Shown here piece by piece: positions 55,202-63,863 of a DNA stretch of 64,000 bases (the stretch's first letter is position 1; each line of letters begins with the position of its first letter). Source of the stretch: Lachnospiraceae bacterium (GTDB taxonomy: Bacteria; Bacillota_A; Clostridia; Lachnospirales; Lachnospiraceae); contig JAIKXV010000073.1 of the NCBI GenBank assembly GCA_024683935.1, forward strand, positions 50,937 to 114,936. Reading direction: 5' to 3'. The notes beneath the pieces were generated by a model that was given only the letters and a program-made list of their open reading frames with translations, had not been told where the DNA came from and searched no databases. Position numbers and translations under genes: made by a program.

Positions 55202-56098
55202 ATGGGAAATGAAAAAAGAGCGGGCTACGTTTCGATAATCGGACGGCCCAACGTCGGAAAATCAACCCTTATAAACCACCTTATCGGCATGAAGCTTTCG
55301 ATCACGTCCAGAAAGCCCCAGACCACGAGAAAAAGGATGATGACTGTCTACACCGAGGACCGGGGGCAGATAGTTTTTCTCGATACGCCGGGTATTCATA
55401 AGGCTAAAAACAAGTTAGGTGAATATATGGACAGGGCGGCGATCGGAACCATCAACGATTCCGACTGTGTACTCTGGCTTGTGGAGCCTGTTGCAAAATT
55501 AAGCGAAGGGGAGAGATCCATTGCGGAACTTCTTAAAAAATCCGGCGTGCCGGTGATCCTTCTCATAAATAAAACAGATACGGTAAAGGACAGCGCTGTT
55601 CCCGCCGTTATAGAAGCCTATGAGGGACTGCTGGACTTTACGGAGATCATTCCCATTTCCGCAAAGCACAGCATAGGTAAGGATGAGCTCCTGGCCGCTG
55701 TATTTAAGCTCCTTCCCTACGGCGACCCCTTTTATGACGAGGATACGGTTACCGATGAGAGCGAGAGGAGCATTGTTTCCGAGCTTATAAGAGAGCAGCT
55801 CCTTCGAAATCTCTCCGATGAAATACCCCACGGGACCTACGTTTCCATTGAGAGCATGAAGGAAAAGAAGGACCGCTGGGAGATAGACGCCGATATCTAC
55901 TGCGAAAAGAAAAGCCATAAGGGCATGATAATCGGTAAAGAGGGGCAGATGCTTAAAAAAGTGGGCACCGCGGCCAGGATCGAGGCTGAAAAGCTCCTGG
56001 ATAAAAAGGTCATGCTCCGCCTCTGGGTAAAGGTGAAGAAGGACTGGCGTAATGATGAAAAGAACATCCGTTCCTTCGGTTTCAGGGATAACGAATAA
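55202..56098 (+). CDS. era: GTPase Era
   Basis: 298 residues. G1 is GRPNVGKST, G3 LDTPGIHKA, G4 NKTD, and the C-terminal KH domain has KGMIIGKEGQMLKKVG and a terminal WVKVKKDWRND. It binds 16S rRNA and couples 30S maturation to growth. It starts immediately after the M16C stop; recO follows with no gap. In many Firmicutes era is in the phoH-ybeY cluster, here 27.6 kb upstream. Confidence 0.97.
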   Translation: MGNEKRAGYVSIIGRPNVGKSTLINHLIGMKLSITSRKPQTTRKRMMTVYTEDRGQIVFLDTPGIHKAKNKLGEYMDRAAIGTINDSDCVLWLVEPVAKLSEGERSIAELLKKSGVPVILLINKTDTVKDSAVPAVIEAYEGLLDFTEIIPISAKHSIGKDELLAAVFKLLPYGDPFYDEDTVTDESERSIVSELIREQLLRNLSDEIPHGTYVSIESMKEKKDRWEIDADIYCEKKSHKGMIIGKEGQMLKKVGTAARIEAEKLLDKKVMLRLWVKVKKDWRNDEKNIRSFGFRDNE

Positions 56099-56740
56099 AT
56101 GGACATTCTGAAGCTTCACGGAGTTATCTTAAAGAGCGCGGACTATTCCGAATACGACCGCCGTTTAACAGTTCTGACTGCGGAGAGGGGAAAGATCACC
56201 GTTTTTGCAAGGGGTGTAAAGCGTCCCGGAAATAAGCTCATGGCCGGCACGGAGCCCTTCTGCTTCGGAACCTTCCTTGTGACAGAGGGGAAAAGCGCCT
56301 ATAACCTCCGGGATACCGAAGTCACGAATTATTTTGAAGAGATACGTTCGGATCCGGACGCTTTTTTTATGGGCAGCTATTTTTTGGAATTCGCTGATTA
56401 TTATTCCCGGGAAAACATTGAGGACAAGGAGCTTATTTCCCTGATTTTTTCATCCCTCCTGGCTCTGCTCCGGGATGACTTCGATAACGCCTTTGTAAGA
56501 GCTGTTTTTGAAATTAAGATAATATCTGTAGAAGGGGAGCTTCCGCCGAAGCCCGGAAATAATTATCTGCCGGGTACGGAGCACGCCCTTACGCATATTC
56601 TCGAATGTCCTTCTTCAGGGCTTTTTACCTTTAACGTCAATGAGGATATCCTTTCGGAGTTAAAAGAGCTTTCTTCGTATTTTGTCCGCCGGACCGTCCA
56701 CAGGGGATTTTCCAGCCTGAAAATACTGGAGCAGTTATAA
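56099..56740 (+). CDS. recO: DNA repair protein RecO (short, no zinc finger)
   Basis: 213 residues. The N-terminal OB fold is clear: LHGVILKSADYSEYDRRLTVLTAERGKITVFARGVKRPGNKL. The helical C-terminal domain follows, but the CxxC...CxxC zinc finger normally found around residues 150-185 is absent, with a single Cys in LECPSSGL. It is about 40 residues shorter than B. subtilis RecO. It helps RecR load RecA. Adjacent to era as in other Firmicutes. Confidence 0.9.
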   Translation: MDILKLHGVILKSADYSEYDRRLTVLTAERGKITVFARGVKRPGNKLMAGTEPFCFGTFLVTEGKSAYNLRDTEVTNYFEEIRSDPDAFFMGSYFLEFADYYSRENIEDKELISLIFSSLLALLRDDFDNAFVRAVFEIKIISVEGELPPKPGNNYLPGTEHALTHILECPSSGLFTFNVNEDILSELKELSSYFVRRTVHRGFSSLKILEQL

Positions 56741-56751
56741 AATCAGTTTTC

Positions 56752-56780
56752 TTTACTTTTAATAATAGCGGTTATATAAT
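56752..56780 (+). promoter_or_regulatory. Promoter before the recO-glyS intergenic gene
   Basis: TTTACT (56752-56757), a 17-base spacer and TATAAT (56775-56780), with predicted start about 56787 and GGGGGAGAG before ATG 56820. Confidence 0.6.
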
Positions 56781-56819
56781 ATTTAGGCGATTTGTGTAGG
56801 GGGAGAGATTTCAGCTTTA

Positions 56820-57512
56820 ATGGCAACGAAGAAGATCAGAAAAAGCCGGAATAGGAGACGAAATAAAAGGCGGTTTAAGGCTTATTTTGCAAGGACAGCC
56901 GTGCTGATACTCGGCCTTGCGGCTGTTTGCGCCGTGATTTTCCTTTGTGTAAAGCTTTTCGGTGTGATAAAGGATGCGCTTCCCTTCGGGGATGACAGCA
57001 CTGCCGTTGAGGAGGATATTTCAAACGCCCATAATATCATTAGTCTCAATAAGGACGGTTCCCTGACAGAGACCTCTGTTGAGGATTTTGATACCTCGGA
57101 ATATGATCCGGAGGCGCTGACCGAGATGGTGAATTCCACCATTGCCGAGTACAATTCATCCGCCGGGGAGAGTATAGAGCTGAAGACCTTAGATATCAAA
57201 GACGGCATTGCGAGAGCCGTGATCTATTATAAAACGCCGGAGGATTACGCAGCCTATAACGAAAAGGTGCTGCAGATCGGAGATGCTTCGGAACTGGATA
57301 TTACCGGCATTACGCTCGCTGATGACGAAAATACCGTTCTTACCAAGGACGACATGGATAAGGTAAAGGGGAACTATGTCATGCTGAATGACGATACGGT
57401 GATAACGCTCCCTAAAACCATTCAGTATGTTTCGAGAAATGTGACAAAGACCGGTAAAAAAACCGCTGAAGTTAAAAAAGCCGGTATTAACAGCGTAATA
57501 ATTTATAAATAA
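56820..57512 (+). CDS. Membrane-anchored hypothetical protein
   Basis: 230 residues. A very basic N-tail ([17 protein letters not shown]) precedes one membrane helix (about 26-50), so the acidic C-terminal 170 residues face outside. That part is alpha/beta with no Cys and no motif I know; it includes [22 protein letters not shown]. It lies between recO and glyS with its own promoter. No function assigned. Confidence 0.7.
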   Translation: MATKKIRKSRNRRRNKRRFKAYFARTAVLILGLAAVCAVIFLCVKLFGVIKDALPFGDDSTAVEEDISNAHNIISLNKDGSLTETSVEDFDTSEYDPEALTEMVNSTIAEYNSSAGESIELKTLDIKDGIARAVIYYKTPEDYAAYNEKVLQIGDASELDITGITLADDENTVLTKDDMDKVKGNYVMLNDDTVITLPKTIQYVSRNVTKTGKKTAEVKKAGINSVIIYK

Positions 57513-57526
57513 AAAGGAGAGAATTA

Positions 57527-58918
57527 ATGGAAAAGACAATGGAGAAGATCGTAAATATCTGCAAAGGCCGCGGCTTCATCTATCCCGGCTCGGAGATATA
57601 CGGAGGACTCGCCAATACCTGGGATTACGGTAATCTCGGAGTTGAGCTTAAAAATAATATTAAAAAGGCATGGTGGCAGAGGTTTGTAAGCGGAAATAAG
57701 TACAATGTGGGCGTGGACTGCGCGATCCTCATGAATACCCAGACCTATGTGGCATCCGGCCATATCAAGAGCTTTTCCGATCCCCTTATCGACTGCCGTG
57801 AGTGCCATGAGCGTTTCCGTGCAGACAAGATAATCGAGGACTGGTCAAAGGAAAACAATGTGACGCTGGAATCCTCTGTGGACGGCTGGTCAAATGATGA
57901 GATGATGGATTTCATAAAGAAGAATGCCATTCCCTGTCCCACCTGCGGAAAGCACGATTTCACCGATATCCGTCAGTTCAACCTGATGTTCAAGACCTTC
58001 CAGGGCGTTACCGAGGATTCAAAGAATACTGTTTATCTCCGTCCGGAGACTGCCCAGGGTATCTTCGTTAACTTCAAAAATGTTCAGAGAACCAGCAGAA
58101 AGAAGCTGCCCTTCGGTATCGGACAGATAGGCAAATCCTTCAGAAACGAGATCACACCCGGAAACTTTATCTTCCGCGTACGTGAATTCGAGCAGATGGA
58201 GCTGGAATTCTTCTGTGAGCCCGGAACCGACCTCGAGTGGTTCAAATACTGGAAAGAGTACTGTCATCAGTTCCTTCTCGATGTAGGTCTCACTCCCGAA
58301 AACCTCAGGACCCGTGACCATGATCCGGAAGAGCTGGCTTTCTATTCAAGGGCTACCACCGACTTTGAGTTCCTCTTCCCCTTCGGATGGGGAGAGCTCT
58401 GGGGCGTTGCCGACAGGACTGACTACGATCTTTCCCAGCATCAGAATACCTCCGGTGAGGATATGACCTATTTTGATGATGTTAAGAATGAGAGATATAT
58501 ACCTTACTGCATAGAGCCTTCTCTCGGAGTGGAGAGAATGGTGCTCGCCATCCTCTGCGACGCATACGACGAAGAGGAGTTAGAAGGCGGAGATACCAGA
58601 AATGTGATGCATTTCAATCCTGCCATTGCTCCGGTAAAGATCGGCGTGCTTCCCTTAAGCAAGAAGTTAAACGAGGGCGCGGAGAAGATATATGATGAGC
58701 TCAGCAAATATTATAACTGTGAGTTTGATGAGCGCGGCGCCATCGGAAAGCGTTACAGGAGACAGGATGAGATAGGAACTCCCTACTGCATTACCTATGA
58801 CTTCGATTCAGAGACGGATCATACCGTAACCGTCCGCGACCGCGACACCATGGAGCAGGAGAGAGTCGCCATTGCCGACCTCAAAGACTATTTCAGGGAT
58901 AAATTTATTTTTGTGTGA
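57527..58918 (+). CDS. glyS: Glycyl-tRNA synthetase (single-chain alpha2 type)
   Basis: 463 residues, class II. Motif 2 region [25 protein letters not shown] and motif 3 [13 protein letters not shown] are clear. A zinc-like insertion has CRECHERF and CPTCGKHDF. This is the bacterial/eukaryotic-like one-chain form, not the glyQ/glyS alpha2beta2 form. AAAAAGGAGAG precedes ATG. It is followed by alaS after 12 bases. No T-box leader is present in the short gap. Confidence 0.96.
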   Translation: MEKTMEKIVNICKGRGFIYPGSEIYGGLANTWDYGNLGVELKNNIKKAWWQRFVSGNKYNVGVDCAILMNTQTYVASGHIKSFSDPLIDCRECHERFRADKIIEDWSKENNVTLESSVDGWSNDEMMDFIKKNAIPCPTCGKHDFTDIRQFNLMFKTFQGVTEDSKNTVYLRPETAQGIFVNFKNVQRTSRKKLPFGIGQIGKSFRNEITPGNFIFRVREFEQMELEFFCEPGTDLEWFKYWKEYCHQFLLDVGLTPENLRTRDHDPEELAFYSRATTDFEFLFPFGWGELWGVADRTDYDLSQHQNTSGEDMTYFDDVKNERYIPYCIEPSLGVERMVLAILCDAYDEEELEGGDTRNVMHFNPAIAPVKIGVLPLSKKLNEGAEKIYDELSKYYNCEFDERGAIGKRYRRQDEIGTPYCITYDFDSETDHTVTVRDRDTMEQERVAIADLKDYFRDKFIFV

Positions 58919-58930
58919 AAGGATTTATAA

Positions 58931-61579
58931 ATGAGACAATTCAGTGCAAATGAGCTTCGTAATACATGGAAGCAGTTTTATAAGGACAGAGGTCATGTGG
59001 ACTGCGGTGCGGTTTCGCTGGTGAGCGACGGTTCCACCGGAGTAATGTTCAATGTGGCGGGAATGCAGCCCCTTATGCCCTACCTGCTCGGAAAGAAGCA
59101 CCCGAAGGGCACGAGGCTCTGTAACGTGCAGGGCTGTGTCCGCACCAACGATATAGATTCCGTAGGCGATAAGAGCCATGTAACCTTCTTTGAGATGCTC
59201 GGAAGCTGGAGCCTCGGAGACTATTTTAAGGAAGAACGCTGCAAGTGGAGCTATGAGCTTTTAACTGAGGTTTTCGGCTTTGATGCGGATCACCTCGCAG
59301 CCACCGTTTTCGCCGGTGACGAAAACGCTCCCCGGGATGAGGAGGGTGCAGGCTTCCGTATAGCATCCGGCTTCAAGAAGGAAAATATCTACTATCTTCC
59401 CGCGAAGGACAACTGGTGGGGTCTGGAATACGGTCCCTGCGGTCCCGACAGCGAGATGTTCTATATCGAAGACAAGCCTGACTGCGGCCCCGACTGCGGC
59501 CCCGGCTGCGACTGCGGCAAGTATACCGAGCTCGGAAACGATGTCTTCATGCAGTATGAAAAGCATCATGACGGAACCCTTACTCCCTTAAAGCAGAAGA
59601 ACGTCGATACCGGCTGGGGCCTGGAGAGAATCCTTGCCTTCCTTAACGGTTCCAGGGATGTTTATCAGGTTGACGTATTCGTACCTGTTATCAGGTATAT
59701 CGAAAAAGAGACCGGACAGAAATACGACGCAGATGAAAAGATGACGAGATCCATGCGTATCCTTGCGGATCACATCCGTACTTCCGTAATGCTGATCGGG
59801 GATGAGGCAAAGCTTACCCCCGCAAATACCGGAGCAGGATATATCTTAAGGCGTCTTATCCGCCGTGCGGTCAGGCATGCGCGTACCCTCGGCCTCAATA
59901 AGGATCAGATCCTTAAGATAGCTGAGATCTTTGTGGATGAGATTTATTCCGAGAGCTATCCGAACCTTGTCACAAACCGCAAATTCGTTATGAACGAGCT
60001 GGATAAGGAGATCGCAAGGTTTGAAAGCACCCTTGAAAACGGTATAAAGGAATTCAAGAAGATCCTTTCAGCAGCAAAGGAGGAAAAGAAGGATGTCATA
60101 GACGGCAGATCCGCTTTCTTCCTTTATGATACCTACGGCTTCCCTCTGGAGCTCACAATAGAGCTCGCTGCCGAAGAAGGCCTTTCCGTTGATGAAAAGG
60201 GCTTTGACAGCGCCATGGAGGAGCAGAAGCAGAAGGCCCGTGAAAACCAGAATTTCTCCGCAAATCTCGAGGCGGGAGCAGGACTCTTTGATAATATAGA
60301 CGTATCACTCCAGTCCGTATTCACAGGTTACTCAAATACCTCTGATGAAGGAAGCATAATCGTTCTTTCAAACGGCACAGAATTAACGGACTCATTAAAT
60401 AAAGGCGAAAAGGGCAGTATCATAAGCGACAAAACCCCCTTCTACGGCACTATGGGCGGACAGGTCGGAGATACCGGCGTGATAAAGGGAAAAGACGGTG
60501 CGGAATTCGTCGTATCGGAAACCATACATGCAGCAGGAAGAACGGTACATGTAGGAGAGGTAAGATCCGGATCCTTTAATAAGGGCGATAAGGTTACCCT
60601 GCTTGTGGATACCGCTGAGCGTTCACGTACCTGCCGCAATCACTCTGCAACCCATCTTTTACAGAAGGCATTAAGAGTGGTTCTCGGAGACCATGTGGAG
60701 CAGGCAGGTTCATATCAGGATACCGATAAGACCAGGTTTGACTTCAAGAATGATAAGGCCCTCACCAAGGAAGAACTGCAGAAGGTTGAGGATCTGGTAA
60801 ATGAAAAGATCGCAGAAGCCCTTCCCGTAGTTACAGAAGAAATGTCCATGGAAGAGGCGAAAAAGACCGGCGCCATGGCCCTCTTCGGAGAAAAGTACGG
60901 CGATGTGGTGCGTGTGGTTAAAATGGGAGACTTTTCCGTGGAGCTCTGCGGAGGAACCCATGTATCAAATACCAGCCATGTTGGAATATTCAAGATCCTG
61001 TCCGAAAGCGGTGTGGCAGCAGGGGTAAGAAGGATAGAAGCTCTTACCGGCGACAACGCCAGGGCATATTATAAGGATGAGGAAAAGAAATTATATGATG
61101 CAGCAGCTCTGTTAAAAACCACTCCTGCAGATCTTTCGGATCATATCCGTAAGCTCCAGGATGAATTCAAGGCTTTAAGATCCGAGATCGAGTCCCTGAA
61201 GTCCAAGGCAAATAACAAAGCACTTTCTGATGTGGAAGAAAAGGATGTGAAGGGCGTTGCCTTCATAGCTTCATCGATAAAGGATGTGGAAATGAACGGA
61301 CTCCGTGATCTTTCCGATAAGCTGAAGGCCGGAAAAGACAGTGCAGTAATAGTTCTCCTGTCTGACTGCGGCGGCAAGGCAAATATCGTGGTAGCTGCCA
61401 CGGAAGGCGCTGTATCAAAGGGAGCCCATGCAGGAAATCTGATAAAGGAGATCGCTCCCTTAGTAGGCGGAGGCGGAGGCGGACGTCCCAATATGGCACA
61501 GGCCGGAGGAAAGAATCCCTCAGGAATTCCCGAAGCCCTGAAGAGAGCGGAAGAGGTGCTGGCGGAGCAGATATTATAA
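58931..61579 (+). CDS. alaS: Alanyl-tRNA synthetase
   Basis: 882 residues, full length. The catalytic core has SANELRNTWKQFYKDRGH, the conserved CNVQGCVRTNDID and a Cys-rich segment (CGPDCGPGCDCGKY). The editing domain has HSATHLL and CGGTHV (zinc ligands), and the C-Ala domain ends with GGGGGGRPNMAQAGGK. The enzyme charges tRNA-Ala and clears mischarged Ser and Gly. It is the last gene of the era-to-alaS run and is followed by a strong terminator. Confidence 0.97.
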   Translation: MRQFSANELRNTWKQFYKDRGHVDCGAVSLVSDGSTGVMFNVAGMQPLMPYLLGKKHPKGTRLCNVQGCVRTNDIDSVGDKSHVTFFEMLGSWSLGDYFKEERCKWSYELLTEVFGFDADHLAATVFAGDENAPRDEEGAGFRIASGFKKENIYYLPAKDNWWGLEYGPCGPDSEMFYIEDKPDCGPDCGPGCDCGKYTELGNDVFMQYEKHHDGTLTPLKQKNVDTGWGLERILAFLNGSRDVYQVDVFVPVIRYIEKETGQKYDADEKMTRSMRILADHIRTSVMLIGDEAKLTPANTGAGYILRRLIRRAVRHARTLGLNKDQILKIAEIFVDEIYSESYPNLVTNRKFVMNELDKEIARFESTLENGIKEFKKILSAAKEEKKDVIDGRSAFFLYDTYGFPLELTIELAAEEGLSVDEKGFDSAMEEQKQKARENQNFSANLEAGAGLFDNIDVSLQSVFTGYSNTSDEGSIIVLSNGTELTDSLNKGEKGSIISDKTPFYGTMGGQVGDTGVIKGKDGAEFVVSETIHAAGRTVHVGEVRSGSFNKGDKVTLLVDTAERSRTCRNHSATHLLQKALRVVLGDHVEQAGSYQDTDKTRFDFKNDKALTKEELQKVEDLVNEKIAEALPVVTEEMSMEEAKKTGAMALFGEKYGDVVRVVKMGDFSVELCGGTHVSNTSHVGIFKILSESGVAAGVRRIEALTGDNARAYYKDEEKKLYDAAALLKTTPADLSDHIRKLQDEFKALRSEIESLKSKANNKALSDVEEKDVKGVAFIASSIKDVEMNGLRDLSDKLKAGKDSAVIVLLSDCGGKANIVVAATEGAVSKGAHAGNLIKEIAPLVGGGGGGRPNMAQAGGKNPSGIPEALKRAEEVLAEQIL

Positions 61580-61593
61580 TAGAATCAAGTGGG

Positions 61594-61630
61594 CTGCCGC
61601 GATAAGAAATAAGTTGCGGCAGTTCTTTTT
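61594..61630 (+). terminator. Intrinsic terminator after alaS
   Basis: Perfect arms CTGCCGC (61594-61600) and GCGGCAG (61616-61622) around a 15-base loop, followed by TTCTTTTT. It closes the M16C-era-recO-glyS-alaS region. Confidence 0.9.
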
Positions 61631-61723
61631 ATAGTTGAAATACAGCCGCTGACCGATTAAGGAGATAAATACTCGCTGTTGCCGCCGACGTGGTTAAAAG
61701 GTCAATTCCTAAAAAACAGAGGT

Positions 61724-62119
61724 TTACCTGTAGACAGGCACGATAATATGATTTCCCGCGGTAAGACCGTTATCGGGAGACAGGTGGTTTATCGCTGCTA
61801 TTTCCTTCATCAGCCTTTCTCTGTTGTTCTGATCGGGGCACATACAGCTTTCAGCAACAGAGTAAAGGCTGTCACCGGGATAGACCATTATGCTGGTGTA
61901 CTGCTTTTCGGGTTTGATCCCAGCTGAAAGGTTCTCTCCGAATGCAGTAGTGGAAAGGGGGCTTTTTGATCCGGCAAAGGAACTGATGCTGCCGGCCACG
62001 GTAAGGATGATGAGCAGGGCTGTGAGTACCGTAATAAACCTGGCACCCATCCTTTTCGCCTTGCGTTCCCGTAAGATTCTTTTCCTTCTTCTGATCCTCA
62101 TATTTCCTCTGTCTGTCAT
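61724..62119 (-). CDS. YneA-like SOS-induced cell-division suppressor (LysM protein)
   Basis: 131 residues from the minus-strand ATG at 62119, chosen because GGAGAGG lies 9 bases upstream and the predicted transcript start (about 62186) excludes the upstream in-frame starts near 62221 and 62179. A very basic N-tail is followed by one membrane helix (about 28-50), and then an external LysM domain (about 73-131: SIMVYPGDSLYSVAESC ... AINHLSPDNGLTAGNHIIVP). This matches YneA, which halts septation after DNA damage in Bacilli. Three LexA boxes cover its promoter, strengthening the call. lexA is 18 kb away and not divergent as in B. subtilis. Confidence 0.8.
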   Translation of the reverse strand: MTDRGNMRIRRRKRILRERKAKRMGARFITVLTALLIILTVAGSISSFAGSKSPLSTTAFGENLSAGIKPEKQYTSIMVYPGDSLYSVAESCMCPDQNNRERLMKEIAAINHLSPDNGLTAGNHIIVPVYR

Positions 62120-62172
62120 ATTATTTAACCTCTCCATACTGTCTGCCTTACCCTTCTTTGAAATCCTTAAGC

Positions 62173-62186
62173 AGAACATCCGTTCG
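62173..62186. promoter_or_regulatory. LexA box near the transcript start
   Basis: AGAACATCCGTTCG matches the SOS consensus except the first base; GAAC and GTTC half-sites are intact with 4-base spacing. It lies 27 bases from the central box and at about +1 to +14 of the predicted transcript. Confidence 0.75.
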
Positions 62187-62192
62187 ATTTCT

Positions 62193-62221
62193 ATTTTATC
62201 GAACAATTGTTCGCCGGTCAA
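62193..62221 (-). promoter_or_regulatory. Promoter of the yneA-like gene
   Basis: On the minus strand, TTGACC (62221-62216), a 17-base spacer and TAAAAT (62198-62193). The spacer is occupied by a perfect LexA box, the ideal position for repression. Predicted start about 62186. Confidence 0.75.
62200..62213. promoter_or_regulatory. LexA (SOS) box, central, perfect
   Basis: CGAACAATTGTTCG, a perfect 14-base palindrome equal to the Gram-positive SOS consensus CGAAC-N4-GTTCG. It lies between the -35 and -10 of the yneA-like promoter. Confidence 0.9.
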
Positions 62222-62229
62222 TAGTTTTT

Positions 62230-62243
62230 CGAAAATTTGTTCG
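62230..62243. promoter_or_regulatory. LexA box upstream of the -35
   Basis: CGAAAATTTGTTCG: one half-site (GTTCG) is perfect, the other reads CGAAA in place of CGAAC. It is 30 bases from the central box, close to three helical turns, on the upstream side of the promoter. Confidence 0.65.
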
Positions 62244-62366
62244 GATTAATTATAATCCGTTTAAAACCTTTTAATAACATATTTTTGATACACCTAATAT
62301 AATTCTTTTAAAGTACGATAAAACGGACAGTAAATCCGGCGGATGACTCTATTAAATATATTTTTC

Positions 62367-62408
62367 AAGGCTAGGTTTTCTTGATTAGTACTATTTCAAA
62401 CTAGCCTT
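62367..62408. repeat. Inverted repeat upstream of the IS30 transposase
   Basis: AAGGCTAG (62367-62374) and CTAGCCTT (62401-62408) are perfect 8-base arms around 26 bases. It lies 62 bases before the transposase start, in an AT-rich stretch (62244-62470) without genes. It could be a terminator-like barrier at the IS left side; IS terminal repeats proper were not identified. Confidence 0.55.
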
Positions 62409-62470
62409 TACTTTTACAAACCCTTATCATTGAATTACAAATCCTATCTGTCTGGCAGAAAGGAATTATT

Positions 62471-63774
62471 ATGTCCAATCATTTAACCTTATCTGACAGA
62501 ATAGTAATAGAAAGGGGAATCAATAATGAATTAACATTTGCTACCATAGCCAGAATGCTTGATAGATCCCCATCTTCCATATCCCGTGAAGTGAAGAGAT
62601 ACAGGGTTATCATCCAGTCTAATCATTCGTTCAACGGCAATGACTGTACCAAAAGGGCTTCCTGCCTTCGTAACAAGATCTGTGAAGATGCTCCTTTTCA
62701 TGGCTGCACTCTTAATCGATGTAAGTCATGCCCTGACATTCTTTGTACCACCATCTGTCCTGTCTACGAATCACCAGACTGTGAAAAACTCAACAAACCT
62801 CCTTATGTCTGTATTGGTTGCAATGAACAGAAAAAATGCAGGAAAAATCATGCTTATTATGCCGCCCATCGAGCTGATACAGCGCATAAACGTAACGTAC
62901 GAGATTCTCATAAAGGCATCCGAATGTCACCAGAAGCATTGATCGAGCTGGGCGAACTTATCCAGCCCCTTATAAAAAAAGGTCAGTCACTCAACCATAT
63001 ATGCACTACTCTCGGTGACAAGATAACGGTCTCGGAAAAAACTCTTTATAACTACATCGATAACTGTGTATTCGACATCAGGAACATTGACCTTCCAAAG
63101 AAAGTCAAATACAAACACAGACGCGAAAAGAAAGTACTCACCAAACTCGAATACCGCTATCGTCAAGGACGCACATATGAGGACTTCAAGGCTTTCCTGA
63201 CGGCTAATCCCGGAATTTCAGTCACAGAAATGGATACAGTGAAAGGCAAGCGTACCGGAGGCGGTAAAGTGCTCTAACTATGATCATCAATGACACCGCT
63301 TTTATGCCGGTTTTCATGATGCGTAACTGCACTCAGGAAAGCGTCCTTGCTGTTTTTGATCATCTTACTGATCTTCTTGGTCTGGAAACCTTTCGTAAGC
63401 TGTTTCCCGTATTCTTGACTGATAACGGTGTTGAATTCAAAGATCCTGAAAGCCTTGAATATACAGCAAACGGCTGTCCCCGTACCAAGATCTTTTATTG
63501 TGATCCTCAAGCTTCCTGGCAAAAACCACATGTTGAGAAAAACCACACACTCTTAAGGCGCATTATCCCTAAATTCACCGATCTGAACCCACTTACGGCT
63601 GAACAGATACATCTGGCTGTCCGCCATGTAAACAGCTATTATAGGGAAGAATACGGCAATAAGACGCCTTTTGAAATGATGACCAGCAAAGTACAGAAAA
63701 AACTGCTGTCTTCACTAGAACTCTCCCCGATTCCACCCGCTGAGGTTCTTCTGAAGCCGGAACTGCTTAAGTAA
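62471..63774 (+). pseudogene. IS30-family transposase, disrupted by a -1 frameshift
   Basis: Two reading frames make one transposase of about 435 residues. The first (62471-63277, 268 codons) has the N-terminal helix-turn-helix DRIVIERGINNELTFATIARMLDRSPSSISREVKRY, a Cys-rich zinc-type region and the first catalytic Asp in VTEMDTVKG. It stops at TAA 63275. The second (from about 63274) carries LTDNGVEF and the final Glu in HVEKNHTLLRRIIP, completing the DDE set. Reading one base back at GTGCTC-TAAC restores KVLLTMII, the family sequence. A single-base deletion is most likely; programmed -1 shifting is less likely, as no good slippery heptamer is seen. The final frame ends at 63772-63774. Confidence 0.85.
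62471..63774 (+). mobile_element. IS30-family insertion sequence (ends not defined)
   Basis: The transposase above marks an IS30-type element. Terminal inverted repeats and the target duplication could not be fixed by eye. TTACTTTTACAA occurs at 62408-62419 and again at 63834-63845 in direct orientation, and a related ATTACTTTTTCA near 63984; these may be internal to the element. The right end may lie beyond the window. Confidence 0.6.
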
Positions 63775-63819
63775 AAAACCAACCAGCCATAGGCCAGACA
63801 GATTTCCATACTCTCACAG

Positions 63820-63863
63820 AAATGGCGTCGCGATTACTTTTACAATCTTTTGCGCCGCCATTT
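63820..63863. repeat. Inverted repeat downstream of the transposase
   Basis: AAATGGCG (63820-63827) and CGCCATTT (63856-63863) pair perfectly around 28 bases. It lies in the 226-base gene-free tail (63775-64000), which otherwise shows only AT-rich sequence. Possibly part of the IS right end. Confidence 0.5.

Noticed and set aside
56741..57526. T-box riboswitch before glyS or alaS
   Set aside because: The gaps are too short and no T-box sequence or long leader is present.
62137..62221. Longer start for the yneA-like gene
   Set aside because: The upstream in-frame starts at 62221 and 62179 lie before or at the predicted transcript start and overlap the LexA boxes; 62137 is possible but has a weaker ribosome site than 62119.
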